A DNA stretch of 64,000 nucleotides from Struthio camelus (Eukaryota; Chordata; Aves; Struthioniformes; Struthionidae), in assembly GCF_040807025.1 (NCBI RefSeq), contig NC_090954.1:22324501-22388500 (forward strand), read 5' to 3'. Below the pieces are notes generated by a model, which saw only the letters and a program-made list of their open reading frames with translations, was not told where the DNA came from and did not search any database. Positions 54,316-64,000 of the stretch are shown here, in pieces (the stretch's first letter is position 1; each line of letters starts with the position of its first letter). The translations under genes and the position numbers were made by a program.

Positions 54316-56036
54316 GCCGCCGCCGGGTACAGCACCTGCGGCGCGTTGTCGTTCTCGTCCACGATGAAGAGCCGCACCGACACGTTGCTGCTCAGCGCCG
54401 GCGCGCCCCCGTCCTCCGCCCGCACCCACAGCCCCACCTCGCGCACCTCCTCGTAGTCGAAGGAGCGCAGCGCGTACAGCGCGCCCGTCTCCGCGTGCAC
54501 CGACACGTAGGACGAGAGCGGCGCGCCCCGCACCTGCCCCTCGCACAGCCGGTACCGCACGCGCCCGTTCTGCCCCCAGTCCGCGTCCGCCGCCCGCACC
54601 CTCAGCACCAGCGCGCCCTTGCCGTTGTTCTCGGGCAGCCAGGCGCTGTAGCGCGCCTCGCCGAACACCGGCGCGTTGTCGTTCACGTCCAGCACCCGCA
54701 GCGGCAGCACCGCGCTGCTCCACAGCGCCGGCGACCCGCCGTCCGTCGCCCGCACCGTCACGTTGTACTCCGACACCTCCTCCCGGTCCAGCTCCCCGTC
54801 GGTTACCAGGCTATAGTAATTGTCAAAAGTCCTCTCCAGGCGGAACGGCAGGCTTTCGGCGATGCTGCACCTCACCTCCCCGTTCGCCCCCGAGTCCCGG
54901 TCCTGCACGTTGACAATAGCAACGACTGTCCCCAGCGGCGAATCTTCCGCGACCGGGCTGAACACCGACGTAATGACAATCTCTGGGACGTGGTTGTTCA
55001 CGTCAGCAACGGTGATGAGAACCTTGCTGTGGGACGAGAGTCCACCTCCGTCTCGGGCTTGCACGTCCAGCTCATAAAAGGCCCTTCTCTCGAAATCCAG
55101 CCTTTCTGTGACGGTAATTTCCCCACTCTCCGGGTCCAGTTGAAAAGTCCTGTCCACTTTCTCCGGGACTTTATGGAACGAGTACCTGACTTGGGCGTTT
55201 GGCCCCTCGTCCCTGTCAGTCGCTGTCACCCGCAGCACCCGACTTCCCACGGCCACATCTTCTCTCACGGTCACCTCATACACGGACTGAGTAAAGGCCG
55301 GCGCGTTGTCGTTTCCATCTAACACGACGACGCGGATTGCTGTCGAGCCCGATTTCACCGGACTCCCGCCGTCACTTGCTGTCAGGAGCAAGTTATGAAC
55401 TGCCTGCTCTTCCCGATCCAAAGGGTTCGCTAGTATCAGTACCGGATATTTCACACCATCAGCTCCGGTCCTTACCTCCAGGGTGAAATAGCTGCTCTGG
55501 CTACACTCGTAATTTTGCAGTGAGTTCACCCCGATGTCGGGGTCTTCAGCTTTCTCTAAAGGGAAACGCGTGCCTGGCGCTGTATGCTCTATGATTTCTA
55601 AGACGCTGTTTCTTGCCGGGAAAACGGGCGAGTTATCGTTAATGTCCTGGATTTCTACCTCCCCTCTGTAGAGCTTCACTGGACTCTTCACAAGAATCTC
55701 CACATTCAGGACACATTTAGCAACGCCAGAGCAGATGTCCTCTCTGTCTACACGCTCGTTGACAGCTAAATGGCCGTTTTCCAAGTTCAAAGCGAAATAC
55801 TGCCGCTTACCTTCGGAAACAACGCGGGCGCCGCGGGCGCGCAGCGCCGCCGGCTCCAGCCCCAGGTCCTTGGCCACGTCGCCCACGAAAGAGCCCTTCT
55901 GCATCTCCTCGGGCACCGAGTAGCGGAGCTGCCCCCACGCCAGCTCCCACGCCGCCACCAAGGCGCACCACAGCAGCGCTCGCCCTCGCCCTCGCCCTCG
56001 CTCTCGCCGGCCCCAGCGCCTCTCTCCAGCCGACAT
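53535..56036 (-). CDS. PCDHGA: Protocadherin gamma-A-like variable exon, copy A5 (type II ectodomain)
   Basis: Complete exon of 834 codons, ATG 56036 to phase-0 donor at 53535/53534. It carries the type II block (residues 84 to about 413) of A3 almost unchanged: NLENGH, DINDNSP, DGNDNAP and the unusual DVNNHVPE linker are all present, with T for I in DRTFQLD. Outside the block it is not A3-like: EC1 has ARVVSEGK, the Ala/Gly linker begins PAAAGAG, E-S-V-T-E replaces E-S-V-A-E after EC6, and the tail repeat is that of A4. The TTG-initiated upstream extension to 56297 is rejected. Confidence 0.92.
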
Positions 56037-56302
56037 CTCAAAGCTCGTGAAGACTGGCCCGCCGGCCCGGTGCCCGACGAAAGACGGGCCCGCGGGCCAC
56101 CGCTCTCGCCGTACTCCTCCTGGCTGAACCTTCTCTCCCAGCAGCAGAACCGGCCGCCTTCCCCGCCGGCCTCTTTCCTGCGCTGTCCTTGCAGTGCGGC
56201 GGCGGCTCCTCTCGCTCAGGCTCGCTTCTGTTCTCGCGGTCCCTGGCTGCCGACCGGCTCGTCGTGAGCAAACAGCGACACTTGCAGCCTCCGACAATCA
56301 CT

Positions 56303-56320
56303 GCAGCGCTCCAGCGCTGC
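56303..56320. promoter_or_regulatory. Candidate CSE-like promoter element of A5
   Basis: Same 18-base CGCT inverted repeat, 267 bases upstream of the A5 ATG. Confidence 0.45.
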
Positions 56321-57390
56321 CACGGGGAAACCCTGCCCACCTTTCCGCTCCCCCGATCTGCACACGCCAGTCGCGGCTGTCAGTATGCCCAATAGCATTG
56401 CGTAGGGACACAAGACCACAGCTTCGCGATTCAGGGATGTGTGCGCCCCATCGTATGCCGCAGGCTAATATTAGATTCCCGCCAACTGCTAGGAACCTTC
56501 CAAGACTCGAGCAACGGTGGAGAAAGGGCATGGTAGGCTGTGATGTGAAAGGTTTGTAGGAGCAACAGGAACGTGGGCAAGACGAGCTGGAATAACGGTG
56601 CAGTGTGGCCGCTTCGGGGCCGGGGCCGGGGCGGGGGAGAGGGGGGCGGGAAACACAAGCCTTGCTTTCTGCAGCCGTCGTCTATGCTGCAGTACGCGGT
56701 GCCCTGTTGCAACGGGCGAATCACGTTACGAAAGGCCAGAAGAAAACCCTTTCCAGAAGGGTGGAGGCAGAAAACAGATGGGGTGTGGCGACGCACCTCG
56801 GCTTATGGAGCTGAGCCTTGGCCTTTTGCTGCCATTCTCACTCATTCCTCCGGACAGTTCTGCCTGCCACGTCGCTTACGTTAGGGCACACGAACACAGC
56901 AAAAGGCTGCCGGACTTGAGCAGGTGGCAGCCGCAGTAAAACCTGTACGCCTTTAACGTCGGACACCTTTCTAAATAGCACACGTATGCACCGCTGCACG
57001 TAACGTCCTACAGCGGCCATCCTAGTCCCAGCTCTCCTCGGAGCCCGCAGCCTCACACGGCTCCGTCGCTCCAGCACGTCGCGAAGCAAAAGCGGGGCTC
57101 TGCAGCCGCACCTCACTGGCTTCCAGGCGCCTTGGCATGCCCAGAGCCCCTGCTGCTGTAGCGGCCAACAGCCCACCACCGTGACTGAACTGAGGCGTTT
57201 CGCAGACACTCTCCCCAGGCGTCAAGAAAAATGCTCGGCGCCACCTCGCCCGCTCCCCCGCCCCCGAAAGAACCCTCACACCTGTGAAAGCCTTGCGGTC
57301 CTCTACAGAGGCCGGAACGAAGGAAATATGTGCCCAAAGCTGCTTCCGCAACCCACCTTTAGTTCATCGCAGGAATGGCATTCGGGTGCT

Positions 57391-57405
57391 TTTATTATTT
57401 TTATT
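57391..57405 (-). promoter_or_regulatory. Candidate polyadenylation signals of B5
   Basis: Minus-strand AATAAA at 57391-57396 and 57400-57405. Confidence 0.45.
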
Positions 57406-58090
57406 ACTCGGTTTGGAAAAGAAAGGTTTACAGACCCCCCACTCGGTAACTGCGATTCCATGCAATGCCACGGTTTCAGGATATGTGCTGCCCGACAGCC
57501 TTCATTCCAATAATGCCTTCATAGATCGGCAGGGACTACAACTCTTAGTTCAAAGCATGGGTGGAACACTGTTAAGAGACAGTCAGCATACCGAAAGGGA
57601 ATTCGGGGGCAGCGGGGCAGGGGCGGAAGCGAATGCAAACGCTCTAACGGGGACTACGGCAGTTCGAAGCGACTCGCGCAATTTCTTTGCACCCATCCGC
57701 TTAGATTTAATACGGCTGCACGATTTTAGTTTCTTTCCTTACAACGACTGGGGCAAGGACGTAACAGGACGTTCTTCAACTAACTCGGCTACACAAGAAC
57801 GGAAATACGGTATCAACTGATCGACGAAGTCCAATCAATTTGTTTTCTTTTTTTGTTGTGGTTCTTTTTTTCTTTTCTTTTCTTTTTTTAAGGTGGTGGC
57901 AGCCAACCGCGGTAGTGGCTCAGCATCCGAGGGAAATTGGTGAGGCTACCTGCGACGGCAAGTTTCCTCTGGGGGAATCATTGCCGCGTCTCTTACCCCG
58001 GATCCCTCCCTACCCAGGGGCAACCAAGTGAGGGTATCCCACGCCGCTTTAGGAGGGAAGCGTCAAGCCATTGATTATGCTCACTTAGCG

Positions 58091-60535
58091 CTAGTCAAAG
58101 GGAAGCCTGCTGAACTGTCCCGCAGGCAGCGTCCCGGCGCTCTGCGGCCGCGGTTCCTCGGCGGCGGTGAGGCCGCTGGGGAAATCCTCTTCCCCGGCAG
58201 CGCCCCGCTCCGTGCCGCAGCGCTGCGGCGGCAGGCTGGGGAGGACCGGCTTCAGGAACTTGAACTCGCTGTTGCCCGAGCCCGTTGTGAGGCTGATCTC
58301 GTAGCAGTAGGCGTGGGGCAGAGTCGCCGTCCCGGCGGCGTCGGCCAGGCTGCTCTGGAAGTTGCCGGGGCCGTAAAGCACGGTGCCCTCTTTCGGCGCC
58401 GTTCTCTTGCGCACCTTGCAAGCGACGAAGGCTGTGGCGGACGCGAGGAAGAGGAGCGAGACGAGGGCCAGGGAGACGATTAGATACACCGTCAGGGAGC
58501 CGCCCTCGTCCTCCGGGGCCAGGCCGCTGCGCGGCATGTGCGCGTCCGAGAAGCCGTCGAGCAGGAGCGCGCCCAGCGCCGCCGTGGCGGACAGCGGCGG
58601 CCGCCCGTTGTCGCGCACCAGGACGAGCAGCTTCTGCTTCACGGCGTCCGTCTCCGCCACCGGCCTCCTCAGCCGCACCTCCCCGGTTTGCGCCCCCACG
58701 GCGAACAGCCCGGGGTCCGTTGCCTTGAGCAGGTGGTAGGAGAGCCACGAATTCTGCCCCGAGTCGGCGTCGACGGCGACCACTTTGGTGACGAGGTAGC
58801 CCGCCTCGGCCGACGTGGGCACCAGCTCGCTGGACGGCGGCGAGCTGTCCTGCGCGGGGTGCAAGACCACGGGCGCGTTGTCGTTTTCGTCCACCACCAG
58901 GATGCGGACGGTGACGTTGGCGCTGAGGGGCGGCGAGCCCGAGTCGGCGGCGCTCACCACCACCTCCAGCTGCCTCACCTGCTCGTAGTCCAGCGGCCGC
59001 AGCACAAACACGTTCCCGTTCTCGGAGTTCACGGAGACGTAGGAGCGCGGGGCCCGCTCCGCGGGCTGGGCCGGCGCCAGGGAATAGGTCACCTTCGAGT
59101 TGGGCCCCACGTCCTCGTCCGCGGCGCGGACGGCCCCGACGAGCGCGGCCGGGTCGTTGTTCTCGCGCACGTACATGGTGTACGACGTCTGGTTGAACAC
59201 GGGCGCGTTGTCATTGACGTCGGAGACGTCCACCGTGAAGGTCTGCGTGGTCGTGAGAGCCGGGGACCCCGCGTCGGCCGCCGTGACGGCGAGGATGTAC
59301 TGCGCCGTCTGCTCCCGGTCCAGGGTGCTCGCTGTCACCAGCTCGTAGTAATTCTTATAGGCAGGCCTCAGGGAGAAAGGGGACACAGAGTCTTCCAGGG
59401 AACAGACCACCTTCCCGTTGTCCCCGGCGTCCCGGTCCTTAACGACAAAGAGGCCCACCACCGTCCCGGGCGACGCGCTCTCGGCGAGCGGGCTGCGGAA
59501 GGAACTCACCACCAGCTCCGGCGCGTTGTCGTTCACATCCACCACCTCCACCACCACCTTGCAGAGCGCCGAGAGACCCCCGCCGTCTGTGGCGCGCACG
59601 CTCAGCTCGTGTTTCTCCGCCGCTTCGAAATCCAGAGGCCGGGTGACACGAATGTCACCAGTCACGGCGTCGATCTTGAACGCCGGGCGCCTGTGCCCCA
59701 CCGCCTGACTGAACGAGTACCGTATCTCCCCGTTAACTCCCACATCCGCGTCAGTCGCGACCACGCGCAGAACCACGGAGTCCTCCGGGGCGTCTTCCAA
59801 AACCTGGCCATTGTACAGCTCCTGCGTGAAGACAGGGGCGTTGTCATTTACGTCCAGGACAACGATGCGGATCTGGGCCGTCCCGCTCCGCGGCGGAGAG
59901 CCCCCGTCCGTGGCAATGAGGCTGAAACCAATCTCCGCTTGCTCCTCTCTGTCCAGCGGCTTGGCCAAGACTAATTCGACGGAATTGCCGCGCCTATTCT
60001 GACTCCGGAAAGAGACGCTGAAATACTCGTTCTCGGGAGCGATGCTGTAAGCCTGCAGGCTGTTGCTGCCAACATCCAGGTCCCGAGCCCCCTCCAGCGG
60101 GAAGCGGGACCCCGGCTCGCTCGTCTCCAGGATCTTTAAAGTCACTTGTTCCTCCGGGAAAACTGGCGAATGGTCATTGATATCCTCTACGGCCACTTCG
60201 ATCCGAAAGAACTGCAGGGGGTTTCCCAGCAGTAACTCAAAGGAGAGCGTGCAGGTGATGGACTGGCCGCAGATCTCTTCCCGATCTATCCTCTCCCTGA
60301 CGGCCAGGCGGCCGGTCCTGCGGTCTAACCGAAAATGCTGCCGGCCGTCCTCCGAAACAAGCCGGGCCTCGCGAGCCCAGAGCTGCGCCAGGTCCAGCCC
60401 CACGTCCTTCGCGACATTAGCGACCAGGGAGCCGCTCTCCCTCTCCTCGGCGACCGAGTAGCGAAGCGGCTCGGAGCGAACATGCGGCACGGAGAGAACA
60501 ACACAGAGACAAAGCACTTGCCTTGCAGACGCCAT
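58091..60535 (-). CDS. Beta-like clustered protocadherin, single exon, copy B5
   Basis: Complete 814-residue B gene, ATG at 60535. It pairs the basic EC2 patch in a private form (NRRGN, N180) and ELYNG with LETSE at 136-140 (as B3) and V45 (as B1 and B2). EC6 has AETD at 627-630, with T629 unique to this copy. T219, V229 and D294 are the common forms. Signal peptide, helix, tail and terminal stop are unchanged. Confidence 0.92.
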   Translation of the reverse strand: MASARQVLCLCVVLSVPHVRSEPLRYSVAEERESGSLVANVAKDVGLDLAQLWAREARLVSEDGRQHFRLDRRTGRLAVRERIDREEICGQSITCTLSFELLLGNPLQFFRIEVAVEDINDHSPVFPEEQVTLKILETSEPGSRFPLEGARDLDVGSNSLQAYSIAPENEYFSVSFRSQNRRGNSVELVLAKPLDREEQAEIGFSLIATDGGSPPRSGTAQIRIVVLDVNDNAPVFTQELYNGQVLEDAPEDSVVLRVVATDADVGVNGEIRYSFSQAVGHRRPAFKIDAVTGDIRVTRPLDFEAAEKHELSVRATDGGGLSALCKVVVEVVDVNDNAPELVVSSFRSPLAESASPGTVVGLFVVKDRDAGDNGKVVCSLEDSVSPFSLRPAYKNYYELVTASTLDREQTAQYILAVTAADAGSPALTTTQTFTVDVSDVNDNAPVFNQTSYTMYVRENNDPAALVGAVRAADEDVGPNSKVTYSLAPAQPAERAPRSYVSVNSENGNVFVLRPLDYEQVRQLEVVVSAADSGSPPLSANVTVRILVVDENDNAPVVLHPAQDSSPPSSELVPTSAEAGYLVTKVVAVDADSGQNSWLSYHLLKATDPGLFAVGAQTGEVRLRRPVAETDAVKQKLLVLVRDNGRPPLSATAALGALLLDGFSDAHMPRSGLAPEDEGGSLTVYLIVSLALVSLLFLASATAFVACKVRKRTAPKEGTVLYGPGNFQSSLADAAGTATLPHAYCYEISLTTGSGNSEFKFLKPVLPSLPPQRCGTERGAAGEEDFPSGLTAAEEPRPQSAGTLPAGQFSRLPFD

Positions 60536-60682
60536 GTCGGGCCCGGCAGACACCCTGCGTCTCGCGGATCGCCTGCCCGGTCCTCCGGGGAGCTTCCCGC
60601 GCGGAACCGCCGCAGCCTTGCGGCCGGGCGCCCCTGCTCGCCGAGTCCGCTACGCGGCCCGGATGGCTGCCGAGCTGGCCCG

Positions 60683-60694
60683 CCAGCGCCTGGC
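60683..60694 (-). promoter_or_regulatory. Candidate CSE/CTCF-like element of B5
   Basis: GCCAGGCGCTGG on the minus strand, about 150 bases upstream of the B5 ATG. Confidence 0.35.
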
Positions 60695-61151
60695 ACGGAG
60701 CACCGCTCGCCGCCCCGCTCGCCGCCGCCGCCGCCGCAGCGCCGCCGCCGCCCCGCTCGCCGCCGCCGCCGCCGCCGCGCCGCCTTGGCCAACAGCACCA
60801 CCCTGCGGCCCGCGGCGGGAACTGCTCCCGCCCGGCCGCGCCGCCGCGCTCGCCTCCGCCGCGCCGCCGGGCGAGCCCGGCCGCGGCCGTCCCGAGCGGA
60901 AAGCCAAAGGGGACACACAGTGCCTTTGCAGAGTCCCTGTGCCTGCGCCCGCTACACGGCAAGGCCTTCCCCGCACGCAGGTCTCGAGCTCCTCCTCCGC
61001 CTCTCTTGTTCACTGGGCCTTATTCACGCCCGCAGCCCCCGCTGTAGTCGCCCACGCACGCCGGAACGCCAGCTCCCGAGTACTCTGCGGCTAGTCAGCG
61101 GTCCGCGCACGCCAACGCTGGCAACTGTCGTCTTCTCTCGAACGACAGCGA

Positions 61152-61393
61152 GAGGAAATAAAAGAGGAAACACAAAAGCAAAAGGCAAAGGCAAAGGCAA
61201 AGAAACAGAAAGAGAAAAAGAAACAGAAAAAGAAACAGAAAAAGAAAAAGAAAAAGAAAAAGAAAAAGAAAAAGAAAAAGAAAAAGAAAAAGAAAAAGAA
61301 AAAGAAAAAGAAAAAGAAAGAGAAAAAGAAAGAGAAAAAGAAAAAGAAAAAGAAAGAGAAAAAGAAAAAGAGAAAAAGAAAGAAAAAGAAAAG
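61152..61393 (+). repeat. (GAAAAA)n purine tract, unit 5
   Basis: Begins with the GGCAAA and GAAACA variants of unit 1 and ends with GAAAGA variants like unit 3. Confidence 0.95.
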
Positions 61394-61880
61394 TCCTGCG
61401 GCAAAGCACGGGAACTACGCTGCTCTTCCAACCTGTCCGAGAGAACCATTGCCCCGGGGACGAGAGTTACAAGCCATTCCCCGGGACTGTAAGCAAAGCG
61501 CATGAACATACAGATTACCGTACAGTTAGCTGTTTCTCCCAAATGCCCCCACCACGCCTGCTAACTCCACTACGTCTTTTGCCGCTCTGGACCGCAGAGA
61601 GATGACTCGGGATGTGCTGCTCTGTGCAAACGTGGCTGCCTGAGGCAGTCCCTCGCATTTCCACCCGAAACACTTGTCAAGGGCTCTTCCCCTGGTGGGA
61701 CTAATCAGGCTTTCCCTCGGTCCCAGGAAGGCTTACTCGTAGACGCGCCTCCCATGGCGTCATGGTATTCCAAGAAGTATCCGGCGGGGAGCGGTGGGGG
61801 AGGGAGGAGAAAGGAAGGGGTGATGGGGCGAGGGGACGAGGAGGTGCGGGGAACTAAACATACGGAGGGGCTGTTCTCAC

Positions 61881-62260
61881 CTGATTAAGTTCCCCTTCAC
61901 AAGCCGGCTGGGAGTGGGACAGGAGTTCCTCGTCCCTGGGCTTGCCCGCCTCAGCGCAGCTCTGCGGAAGAGGCGGCCTCGGGAGGACGGCTCGCAGGAA
62001 CTGCAACGCGCTCTTCCCCGAGCCGGTGCTCAAGCACACTTCATAGCCGTAAGCCGCCGACAGAGTGCCCGCGCCGGCCACGTCCGCAAAACTACTGCAG
62101 ACATCGCCAGCGGCGTAACCGTGCGCAGAGGCAGGTGAACGCCTTCCTCGTAGTCGACCCTTGCAGAGCTTCGCCCCCGAAAAGGCGACGGCGGCGAAGA
62201 GGAAGAGAGAGGAGACGGAGCACAAGGAAGCGACGAGGTAGGGGGCTAGCAGGTTCTCCT

Positions 62261-62298
<38 letters not shown>

Positions 62299-64000
62299 TC
62301 CGGTTTGCCCGCAGGAGCGTGGGAAAGCTGCAGGAAGGCGTCGGAAAAGCCCTCCAGCAGGGCGAGGCTGAGGGTGACGGTGGAGGAGCGCGGCGGCTGG
62401 CCGCTGTCCCTCACGAGCACGACGAGTCTCTGCCTGGCCGCGTCCCGCTCCGCCACGGCCCGCGCCGTGCGCACCTCGCCGCTGTGCAGCCCCACGCGGA
62501 AGAGCCCCGGCTCCGTCGCCTTGGCCAGCTCGTACGACAGCCACGCGTTCTGCCCCGAGTCCGCGTCCACCGCCACCACCTTGGCCACCAGGTACCCCGC
62601 CCGCGCCCAGCGCGGCACCAGCTCGCCCGCCGCCGCGCTGCTGTTGGGCAGCGGGTGCAGCACGACGGGCGCGTTGTCGTTCTCGTCCCGCACCTCCACG
62701 CGCACCACCGCCTCGGCGCTGAGCGGCGGCGAGCCGCCATCGACGGCGCGCACGACCACCTGCAAGGCGCGCACCTCCTCGTAGTCCAGCGGGCGCAGCG
62801 CCCGCACAGCCCCGCTGTCCGCGTCCACCGACACGAAGGAGGCCACAGTTGCGGCGCCAGGCTCGGGCGGCACCAGTGCGTAGCTCACGCGGGCGTTCTT
62901 CCCCACATCCGCGTCCATCGCGCTCACGAGGCCCAGGCTCGTCCCCGCGGGCTCGTTCTCGCGCAGCACCATTGTGTAGGAGGCGTGGGTGAAGATGGGC
63001 GCGTTGTCGTTCACGTCCGAGAGCCGCACGAGTAGTGTCTGCGCCGCGGAAAGCGCCGGGACCCCCGCGTCACGGGCCCGCACCGTAACATTGTACTCCG
63101 CGTGGTGCTCCCGGTCCAGCGCCTCCGCCGTCACTAGTGCGTACGAGTCTGCCAGCGCCAGCGCCACGATGCTGAAAGGTAGGTCGCCCAGCAGCTCGCA
63201 GCTCGTCCTGCCGTTGTCCCCCGAGTCCCGGTCCCGCACGCTGTACAGGGCCACCACGGTCTGCGGTGGGGCTGCTTCCGAGAGGGGGCTGGTGAGGGAG
63301 GTGATGGTCACCTCGGGGGCATTGTCGTTCACGTCAACGACCTCCACCAGAACTTTGCAGTGCGCGGACAGGCCGCCTCCATCCGTGGCCTGGACATCTA
63401 TCTCGTAGGTCTTTGTTTCTTCGTAGTCCACTGGGTTTTTGAGTCGAATCTGCCCTGTCTCTGGATTTATTTTAAAAGTCTGGTGATTCTCCTCTGAATT
63501 TGGAACGATGGAGTACGCTATTTCCCCGTTCTTTCCTGCGTCTAAATCGCTAGCAGACACCCCCACCACTAAGGTGTCCTCAGCGCTATTTTCAGGCACT
63601 CGGACTTTATATAGACTCCTGGTGAATACCGGGATGTTGTCGTTTATATCCAAAACTTGCACGCGGATCAAGGATGTACCAGAACGCGGTGGAGACCCGC
63701 CATCCACAGCCGTGAAGCTGAAGGTGACTTCTGCCCGCTCCTCCCTGTCCAGAGCTCGGTGCAGCACCAGCTCGGCGTAGCGCCTGCCGTCACTCCGCCG
63801 CAGGGTGGAGATACGGAAATAGTCGTTCGAACTGATGTGGTAGTGCTGGAGACTGTTATTCCCCACATCTGGATCCTGAGCACTTTCCAGCAAAAATCGA
63901 GCTCCCGGCATTGCACTTTCCGGGATCTTTAAAATCATCTCCCTATTTAAGAACATGGGAGCATGATCGTTTATATCGCTGACGCTTACCTCGGCTCGGA
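61881..64000 (-). CDS. Gamma-type (gamma-B-like) protocadherin variable exon C5, open, 5' end beyond the window
   Basis: Adhesion receptor exon open from the window end to a phase-0 splice donor CAG/GTGAGA at 61881/61880. It starts in the last EC1 strand (EVSVSDINDHAPMF), then has full EC2 (linker DINDNIP), EC3 (DVNDNAPEV), EC4 (DVNDNAPIF), EC5 (DENDNAPVV) and EC6. A GD repeat precedes the membrane helix (LLAPYLVASLCSVSSLFLF), and the tail carries ADVAGAGTL, YGYEVCLSTGSG and ends GELNQ at the donor. The tail resembles beta/gamma-B tails, and the donor makes it gamma-type. It lacks the four-base insertion found in C1-C4, and its EC4 is unlike theirs. Sequence is shared with C1-C4 only from EC6 onward. 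A further in-frame reading past the donor to 61854 is intron. Confidence 0.92.

Larger units (their letters stand above)
56037..58090. other. Intergenic: A5 promoter side and 3' flank of B5
   Basis: Same layout as other units; near 56350 it has the one-base-shorter CCCCCGATCTG form otherwise seen only upstream of A1. T-rich run at about 57840-57889. No gene supported. Confidence 0.6.
60536..61880. other. Intergenic: B5 promoter, GCC repeats, purine tract, 3' flank of C5
   Basis: GCC repeat at about 60710-60780; the 74-base segment is missing as in units 3 and 4. No gene supported. Confidence 0.6.
1..62564. repeat. Tandem array of ~13.4 kb protocadherin units
   Basis: The window repeats with a period of about 13.4 kb. 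A-gene start codons lie at 2184, 15609, 29058, 42601 and 56036 and B-gene start codons at 6681, 20106, 33559, 47101 and 60535. Intergenic sequence is near-identical between units as well, so whole units were duplicated, not only exons. Shared sequence at the upstream edge ends inside EC6 of the last C gene near 62564, after which C5 is unlike the other C copies. Length differences between units come mainly from the (GAAAAA)n tracts, GC-rich repeats upstream of B and a 74-base deletion. Confidence 0.95.

Noticed and set aside
1-64000. tRNA, rRNA, CRISPR arrays or bacterial operon structure
   Set aside because: None seen; the gene content and splice donors are those of a vertebrate locus.

Overview
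The window lies inside a vertebrate clustered-protocadherin locus. All real genes are on the minus strand and are large, GC-rich, single 'variable' exons. Each codes for a signal peptide, six cadherin ectodomains (EC1-EC6), one membrane helix and a short cytoplasmic tail. Very high GC at third codon positions, compact spacing and the absence of recognisable mammalian interspersed repeats suggest a sauropsid, most likely a bird. This is inference; no species marker is visible.

Almost the whole window is one tandem array of a roughly 13.4 kb unit. Measured from one A start codon to the next, units are 13425, 13449, 13543 and 13435 bases, with partial units at both ends. In the direction of transcription (high to low coordinate) each unit carries three genes. 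C is a gamma-type exon ending at a splice donor. B is an 814-residue beta-like single exon with its own stop codon and downstream AATAAA signals. A is a gamma-A-type exon ending at a phase-0 splice donor. There are five A exons (the first cut by the window start), five B exons and five C loci. C1 to C4 are the same deleted pseudogene. C5, at the upstream edge, is open but runs off the window end. The constant exons that A and C should splice to are not in the window; they should lie below coordinate 1.

The units are nearly identical, yet the differences are not evenly spread. A3 and A5 carry a wholly different roughly 1 kb block (EC1 second half to EC4) from A1, A2 and A4, with near-identical sequence on both sides. 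Smaller swaps sit in EC1 and EC3 of A and in EC2/EC3 of B, the domains that set homophilic recognition in this family. EC6 is instead shared, even between A and C5 (131 identical bases). The array therefore looks like a set of shared adhesion frames with exchangeable recognition cassettes. The unit-to-unit patterns conflict, which points to gene conversion or unequal exchange after duplication.

Between genes lie GC-rich promoter segments with short CGCT-containing motifs, a (GAAAAA)n tract of very variable length upstream of each B gene, CA and CAA microsatellites, and about 3.9 kb of otherwise ordinary sequence between each C locus and the next A exon.
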